From the NCBI GenBank assembly GCA_020426065.1, contig JAGQQT010000110.1, positions 1-10,265 on the forward strand: DNA of 10,265 nucleotides. Direction: 5' to 3'. Every line of letters starts with the position of its first letter. The stretch's first letter is position 1. Below, in pieces: positions 6,402 through 10,265 of the stretch. The translations under genes and the position numbers were made by a program. Under the pieces are notes generated by a model that saw only the letters and a list, made by a program, of their open reading frames with translations, was not told the origin of the DNA and did no database searches. This DNA is from Planctomycetaceae bacterium (lineage in GTDB: Bacteria > Planctomycetota > Planctomycetia > Planctomycetales > Planctomycetaceae).

Positions 6402-9130
6402 ACCGCTCCAACGTAACCCTGAAAGTTGTTTCGGCCCGGGATTCGTCCCTTGCCCTGATCAGGTTTCAGATACTCATTGCTGGCTGGATCGGTTGATTTC
6501 AGTTTGATGTCTTTTATTCCAAACTGACTGTTTTCCCCAAAAGGGGTCATGGATGGAGTGTCGGCTGTCTCCGGTTTCTGGGAGGTTGTGAAATTCCAGC
6601 TGGTTGCCTCTGCAGTGGGGGCGAAGAGAGCGGCAAACTCTCCTGCCGGAGCACTGGAGTTGACTTGAATATCTGTCCCTTTGGTTTCGAAAAATAAGTT
6701 CCTAGTGATTTCCAGGTTTGTCGATGTTTTTTCAGGCAGACCTTCAAACACAATCCCTCGCTGGCATTGATAGAAGGTGTTGTTGCTCAGCACCACCTCC
6801 TGTAAAACGGGAGCGGTGGCCGAAAAACGAATCGCATCCTGCAGACTGCCAAAGCGGGACTCACGAATTCTGATCTGTGTGAGATAATCTGATTGCAGAT
6901 CGATGCCAACCGCAAGGGAATCCCGAAAGATCATCCTGACGAAGTCGAGGCTGGTGTTGTTTTCCTCACCGTTGCGGATAATGACACCTGTGGCCCCGGA
7001 ACCGGCAGGGACAAATTCTACCGATTCCAGTCTGACAGGAGAGTTGTACAGACCAGAGACCCCTCTCATCTCAACACCAACCTGGTTAAAGCCTGTGATC
7101 TGACAACGTCGGAACAGAGTCCCCGGATTCATTCCTGAGATCTGGATTGCATTCGGTCCCGAATTGGCGTTGAACTGAATGTTTTCCAGGACCAGGCCTT
7201 CTACTTCGCTCAGTGAGAGAACTGGGTCGCTTCCACTTCCAGTCCAGACTGCTTTTGCATTGGGATCGCCCACGATTTTCAATTTCTTGGGGAAATTGAT
7301 TGGCAGATCAACCAGTTCCAGATTTCCATCAATCTGCAAGCCGGGTTTCAGGTTGATGATTCGTTCAGATTTGAACGTCAAGGGGTCGTTGTACTTCTTC
7401 AGATACTCGATAGCTTCGAACAGTGTTGGGAATGTGCCACCTTCACCTACCGACATTTCCACGCCAACCAGCGGGACATCTTCCGTCATCTCACTGGGAC
7501 CATGCTCAGACTGCTCCTCAGGTGGATCCTGTTCGACAATCTTATTGGGAGAACTGCCGGAGAAGAAAGCCATCCAGATTGCAACCAGTCCTGCCACCAG
7601 AATCAGAGCGATTCCTCCGATCATGGTGGGATTTGTTTTCAGGATTTGGGAGAGAGCGGAAGGGGCAGGCTCAGTCCTGTTGACAGTGGATTCTTTTTTG
7701 AGTTGGGAATCGTTCGGTTGTTTCGGCGATGACTTGGAAGATCGCTTTCCTGAAGCGGTTCCTTTTCGCTTGGTCTGAGAGGGTGATTCGCTGATCCCGA
7801 GATCATCCGCAGGATTCACCCGGGAATCTGCTGTCGGGACACTTTGTGTTTTCACCTTGTCCGGTTTGAGGGCCGACTTGCTGCTTTCGGGTGACTTACC
7901 ACTGCCGGTTGGTGACATCCCCGGTGGTTCTTTGCCAATCATGGTGAGGAAATCACCGAATTCGTCGGTTGAGGCCAACGGTTCAGATTTTGGCTTTTCG
8001 GTACCCTTGGTTTGTGGAGGAGCCGTTGCCTTCTGCGATTTGTTGTCCCACTGTTTTTCGTGAGCATCGAGCCAGGTCTGGTCAGCGTTGGCGGTAATCC
8101 ATTCCTTCAGGGCTGTAGACACCTGACTGGCGTTCTGAAATCGGTCATCCGGTTTCTTGGCCATCATTTTCTGCAGGATTGCCAGAAAGTCTTCCGACAC
8201 ATCGGTGCGATATTTTGTGACGGGTGGCGGTTCCTGAGTCTGGTGGGCCATTAATCTCTGAGCCAGACTTCCCTGTTCGAAAGGAGCATGTCGCGTCAGC
8301 AGGAAATACAGGGTACATCCGAGAGCGTAGATATCGGCACGGGAATCGACGTTGTGACTATTGATGGCCTGTTCTGGAGCGAGGAAATCTGCAGTTCCCA
8401 GAACCTTCTCATCATGCTGAATGGTGAGGGAGTTCTCATCCCCATCATCAAAAAAACGGGCCAGTCCCATATCCAGGATTTTGATGGTCCCGCGGTTATC
8501 CAGCAGCAGGTTGGCTGGTTTGATATCCCGATGGACCAGGCCGGCGGTATGGGCATGAGCCAGCCCCAAGGCTGCCTGGTAAATATACTCGGCGGCATCG
8601 AGTGGATTGAGTGGTCCATCCTGCATGACCATTTCGTGCAGGTTTCGTCCTTCCACGAATTCCATCACTAGGAAATGAACAACCGTTTTCCCGTCATCAA
8701 CCTGGTCCACGTCATAAGCGCGGACAATGTGCGGGTCATCCAGAGCGGCAGCCGCCTGAGCCTCCAGGTGAAAACGCCCCAGATAGGAGGAATCATTGAC
8801 ACGACTGGCAGGAAGAACCTTGATGGCACATTGCCGTTTCATGACGGAATGTTCCGCCAGATACACGGCACTCATGCCTCCACGACCCAGAAGTCGGCAC
8901 AGCTTATACTTGCCGAGAAAGAACCCTTTGTATTTCCCGTTAATCAGCTTCTCAGCCTGCCAGCTGGTCACCTCGCCCGCATTAATGAAGGCCCGGGCGG
9001 TAGCTTTGACATCACTCAGATCGATGCCGGAAGCTTCCAGCTCGGAGAGCCGTGACTGAATCTGTTCGACAGGCAATAACCCACTCTTTTTGAGCGAGTC
9101 GGAAAAGATATTTCCGGTTTGTGCACTCAC
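6392..9130 (-). CDS. Membrane Ser/Thr protein kinase with extracytoplasmic beta-helix domain
   Basis: A 912-residue protein from GTG 9130. Residues 1-72 are a helical extension ending GEVTSWQAEKL-INGKYKGF, typical of planctomycete kinases. The Hanks-type kinase domain spans about 75-343: glycine loop GRGGMSAVY (82-90), K104 in AIKVL, alpha-C Glu E123, HRDIKPAN (200-207, catalytic D202), DMG at 220-222 in place of DFG, GTADFLAPEQ (245-254) and RADIYALGC. All catalytic residues are present, so it should be active. A Ser/Pro/Lys-rich linker (about 365-500) leads to one membrane helix (503-523). The outer part (about 560-860) has repeated short turns of a right-handed parallel beta-helix, starting at GGTFPTLFEAIEYL. 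Inference: the beta-helix senses or binds something outside the cytoplasm, perhaps a carbohydrate, and the kinase signals inside. The start is set by a strong Shine-Dalgarno; an ATG at 9178 is in frame but has none. The divergent neighbour is a response regulator. Confidence 0.93.
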   Translation of the reverse strand: MSAQTGNIFSDSLKKSGLLPVEQIQSRLSELEASGIDLSDVKATARAFINAGEVTSWQAEKLINGKYKGFFLGKYKLCRLLGRGGMSAVYLAEHSVMKRQCAIKVLPASRVNDSSYLGRFHLEAQAAAALDDPHIVRAYDVDQVDDGKTVVHFLVMEFVEGRNLHEMVMQDGPLNPLDAAEYIYQAALGLAHAHTAGLVHRDIKPANLLLDNRGTIKILDMGLARFFDDGDENSLTIQHDEKVLGTADFLAPEQAINSHNVDSRADIYALGCTLYFLLTRHAPFEQGSLAQRLMAHQTQEPPPVTKYRTDVSEDFLAILQKMMAKKPDDRFQNASQVSTALKEWITANADQTWLDAHEKQWDNKSQKATAPPQTKGTEKPKSEPLASTDEFGDFLTMIGKEPPGMSPTGSGKSPESSKSALKPDKVKTQSVPTADSRVNPADDLGISESPSQTKRKGTASGKRSSKSSPKQPNDSQLKKESTVNRTEPAPSALSQILKTNPTMIGGIALILVAGLVAIWMAFFSGSSPNKIVEQDPPEEQSEHGPSEMTEDVPLVGVEMSVGEGGTFPTLFEAIEYLKKYNDPLTFKSERIINLKPGLQIDGNLELVDLPINFPKKLKIVGDPNAKAVWTGSGSDPVLSLSEVEGLVLENIQFNANSGPNAIQISGMNPGTLFRRCQITGFNQVGVEMRGVSGLYNSPVRLESVEFVPAGSGATGVIIRNGEENNTSLDFVRMIFRDSLAVGIDLQSDYLTQIRIRESRFGSLQDAIRFSATAPVLQEVVLSNNTFYQCQRGIVFEGLPEKTSTNLEITRNLFFETKGTDIQVNSSAPAGEFAALFAPTAEATSWNFTTSQKPETADTPSMTPFGENSQFGIKDIKLKSTDPASNEYLKPDQGKGRIPGRNNFQGYVGAVSP

Positions 9131-9136
9131 AGAATT

Positions 9137-9142
9137 CCTCCT
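9137..9142 (-). promoter_or_regulatory. Ribosome binding site of the kinase gene
   Basis: AGGAGG on the - strand, a perfect Shine-Dalgarno core, lies 6 nt before the GTG at 9130-9128. It decides the start in favour of GTG 9130 over the in-frame ATG at 9178, which would add 16 residues (MPGKYISCSSRNRRNS) encoded across this site. It is the only clearly strong ribosome binding site in the window. Confidence 0.85.
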
Positions 9143-9160
9143 GTTTCTGGAGCTGCAGGA

Positions 9161-9166
9161 AATATA
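9161..9166 (-). promoter_or_regulatory. Possible -10 box of the kinase gene
   Basis: TATATT on the - strand matches the TATAAT consensus at five of six positions and would place the transcript start about 20 nt upstream of the GTG start, leaving room for the AGGAGG site. No matching -35 element is visible at 16-18 bp, so support is weak. Confidence 0.2.
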
Positions 9167-9644
9167 CTTCCCAGGCAAACCAGCGGAGTTTCTGCACCGG
9201 TCTTCCAGTTGTTGAGACGCGATCTGCTCCTGCAGGTCATCCGACAGGCAGATTCCAGCCTGAGGAATCGGTCCGATTCGCCTGGCCAGATTTTCCGGAA
9301 GTCAGATTCCACTGGGAAGCTCATGGTGAGGATGCGTTCAATTTCGGAAATGATGAGGTGGCCAGTACTGGGTCACTGAACTGTCAGGGGATTCGTCCAG
9401 TGAATACCTGACGAATTCCATTGTCGCAAAAAGAAGGGGCGAAACTCCATTAGAATACGTTGATGGCCTCGGGACTTGCAATTGTTTCCGGTGATTTTCG
9501 TTTTCTTTTCTGTTTCAGGGAGGGAGAGGGAGATTGAGAGGCCTGTTTTCCTGAAAAGTGCTACCTTTATTGTGCGGAATTGTGACTATGTAGCGGGTCG
9601 GACCGGAATACGATATGTTATCGCCAACTCCACTCGAATCTTCT

Positions 9645-9674
9645 GCAGGATGTTGAGGTTTCCTGCCGTTTTTT
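9645..9674 (+). terminator. Candidate intrinsic terminator or attenuator
   Basis: GCAGGA (9645-9650) pairs perfectly with TCCTGC (9661-9666) around a 10-nt loop. Two bases later comes a run of six T (9669-9674). This is the layout of a Rho-independent terminator on the + strand. It lies 122 bp before the response-regulator start with no gene upstream on that strand, so it would end either a small RNA or an attenuated leader. The stem is only 6 bp and the T-run is followed by CGG, so strength is uncertain. CCG (9666-9668) can also pair with CGG (9675-9677), which would compete with it. Confidence 0.4.
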
Positions 9675-9675
9675 C

Positions 9676-9704
9676 GGTTTTCCGGTTTGTTGAACTGGAA
9701 AATC
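9676..9704 (+). other. 12-bp RNA hairpin in the response-regulator leader
   Basis: GGTTTTCCGGTT (9676-9687) pairs with AACTGGAAAATC (9693-9704) around the 5-nt loop TGTTG. All 12 positions pair if G-U is allowed (9677/9703 and 9684/9696). Those two pairs hold only in + strand RNA; they become C-A mismatches in RNA of the other strand, which suggests the structure belongs to the + transcript. It starts one base after the T6 tract of the preceding hairpin. Confidence 0.4.
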
Positions 9705-9771
9705 AGCGTGAGAAGGGATTCAGAGGAATGAATCCTTGTCTCGCTGGGAGTGGGGTATTGTATCTGCAGTT

Positions 9772-9783
9772 TTATCATGATAA
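9772..9783. repeat. Perfect 12-bp palindrome upstream of response regulator
   Basis: TTATCATGATAA is its own reverse complement and ends 13 bases before the ATG at 9797. A second small inverted repeat, CGGAT-CC-ATCCG (9785-9796), fills the gap up to the start codon. The palindrome may be an operator for a dimeric regulator, or the pair may fold in the RNA around the translation start; chance is also possible. Confidence 0.35.
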
Positions 9784-9796
9784 CCGGATCCATCCG

Positions 9797-10246
9797 ATGA
9801 CCGAGGACACCAAGAAAAGCCGCATTCTGATTGCTGATGATAATCAGCAGAATCGGGAACTGGTCGAGGCTTACCTGAGTGATGAAGATTATGAAATCGC
9901 GATGGCTGAAGATGGTCAGCAGACCATGGATCAGGTGCGTGATTTTGAGCCGGATCTGATTCTGCTCGACATCATGATGCCCAAAAAGAGTGGATTTGAG
10001 GTCTGTCAGCAACTCAAAAAGAATGCTGCGACTCAAAACATTCTCGTGCTGGTCATTACCGCTTTGAGGGACTCGACGGACATTGAAAAAGCCGTGGAGG
10101 CAGGGGCGGATGACTTTCTCTCCAAGCCGGTCCACCGACTTGAACTGCTGACCCGGGTCCGCTCACTACTCCGCGTGCGCCATCTGACCCATGAACGCGA
10201 TCGTCTGCTGGCTTACCTCGAGGAAATGGAACGCAACATGAAATAG
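9797..10246 (+). CDS. Stand-alone response regulator (CheY-like receiver domain)
   Basis: A 149-residue protein made of one receiver domain plus a short C-terminal helix. All receiver landmarks are present: acidic pair D14/D15 in LIADDN, phospho-acceptor D58 in LILLDIMMP, T88 in VITAL, and K110 in FLSKPVH. After residue 118 the sequence continues as a helix (LLRVRHLTHERDRLLAYLEEMERN) of the kind that joins a receiver to an output domain, but a stop follows, so no output domain is encoded. It probably works by protein-protein contact after phosphorylation by a histidine kinase not in this window. The frame is open back to 9476; ATG 9728 is an alternative start with GAGGA directly touching it. 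ATG 9797 is preferred because it gives the normal 8-residue lead into the first strand. A CTGCT/AGCAG inverted repeat just after the stop (10250-10265) may be the start of a terminator cut by the window edge. Confidence 0.9.
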   Translation: MTEDTKKSRILIADDNQQNRELVEAYLSDEDYEIAMAEDGQQTMDQVRDFEPDLILLDIMMPKKSGFEVCQQLKKNAATQNILVLVITALRDSTDIEKAVEAGADDFLSKPVHRLELLTRVRSLLRVRHLTHERDRLLAYLEEMERNMK

Positions 10247-10265
10247 AGGCTGCTATCAACAGCAG

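Larger units (their letters stand above)
9131..9796. other. 666-bp intergenic region between divergent kinase and response regulator
   Basis: No convincing gene. Short open frames on both strands in 9119-9411 have no recognisable domain. One 65-codon - strand frame (9324-9127) ends in a TGA that overlaps the kinase GTG, but its composition does not look like a protein. From about 9480 on, base composition turns T-rich: a pyrimidine tract (9495-9516) is followed by a G/A tract (9518-9541). Then come a terminator-like hairpin (9645-9674), a second long hairpin (9676-9704) and a palindrome next to the start codon (9772-9783). The region is unusually long for this window, where other gaps are 13-135 bp, and probably holds the promoters and leader of the response regulator. 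Confidence 0.6.

Noticed and set aside
9127..9324. A 65-codon - strand frame whose TGA overlaps the kinase GTG (GTGA), suggesting translational coupling
   Set aside because: The encoded sequence has no domain or natural composition, no ribosome site was found for it, and the kinase has its own perfect AGGAGG.
9121..9411. A + strand frame of 96 codons before the response regulator
   Set aside because: It starts inside the kinase coding end, has no family likeness and no start signal.
9464..9479. Sigma-54-like promoter (TGGC then TTGC)
   Set aside because: The GG-to-GC spacing is one base too long (13 rather than 12), and sigma-54 sites tolerate spacing changes poorly.
9476..9796. N-terminal extension of the response regulator from the TTG at 9476, with a hydrophobic beginning
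   Set aside because: The extension is not receiver-like, covers the T-rich and hairpin leader, and has a poor start codon; the receiver domain is complete from 9797.
1..10265. Defence island, biosynthetic cluster, prophage or transposon
   Set aside because: No nuclease, transposase, integrase, phage structural gene, CRISPR repeat or assembly-line enzyme is visible; gene order and strand changes look like ordinary chromosome.

Overview
The window looks like a chromosomal segment of a planctomycete, possibly of the Gimesia/Planctomyces group. The indications are moderate GC, a DUF6268-type outer-membrane barrel, a Ser/Thr kinase with the planctomycete-style N-terminal extension and an extracytoplasmic beta-helix, and a huge disordered protein whose two ends resemble planctomycete DUF4175-like proteins. 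The genus is a guess. There is no sign of a mobile element, CRISPR array, tRNA, rRNA or phage gene.

Layout, left to right. Bases 1-2619 (+) are the 3' part of a gene that begins before the window; it encodes a small folded segment, about 630 residues of low-complexity disorder and a conserved helical C-terminus. Bases 2755-3915 (+) encode a secreted DUF6268 outer-membrane beta-barrel. It converges, with an 18-bp gap, on a class II CCA-adding/poly(A) polymerase-type nucleotidyltransferase (3934-5190, -). That gene is divergent from a serine beta-lactamase-fold hydrolase (about 5302-6378, +), which converges with a 13-bp gap on a membrane-anchored Ser/Thr kinase carrying a beta-helix domain (6392-9130, -, GTG start with a perfect Shine-Dalgarno). 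A 666-bp non-coding region separates the kinase from a divergent stand-alone CheY-like response regulator (9797-10246, +).

How the genes work together: strand alternation leaves no multi-gene operon visible except possibly the first two genes. The enzymes look like independent housekeeping or accessory functions. The only plausible functional pair is the divergent kinase and response regulator, both signalling proteins, and that link is inference from position alone.

I see no clear new multi-gene system. The most interesting unexplained structure is the leader of the response regulator. It has a terminator-like hairpin with a U6 tract (9645-9674), followed at once by a 12-bp stem whose G-U pairs favour the + strand RNA (9676-9704), and then a perfect 12-bp palindrome just before the start codon (9772-9783). 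This could be an attenuator, or the end of a small RNA.
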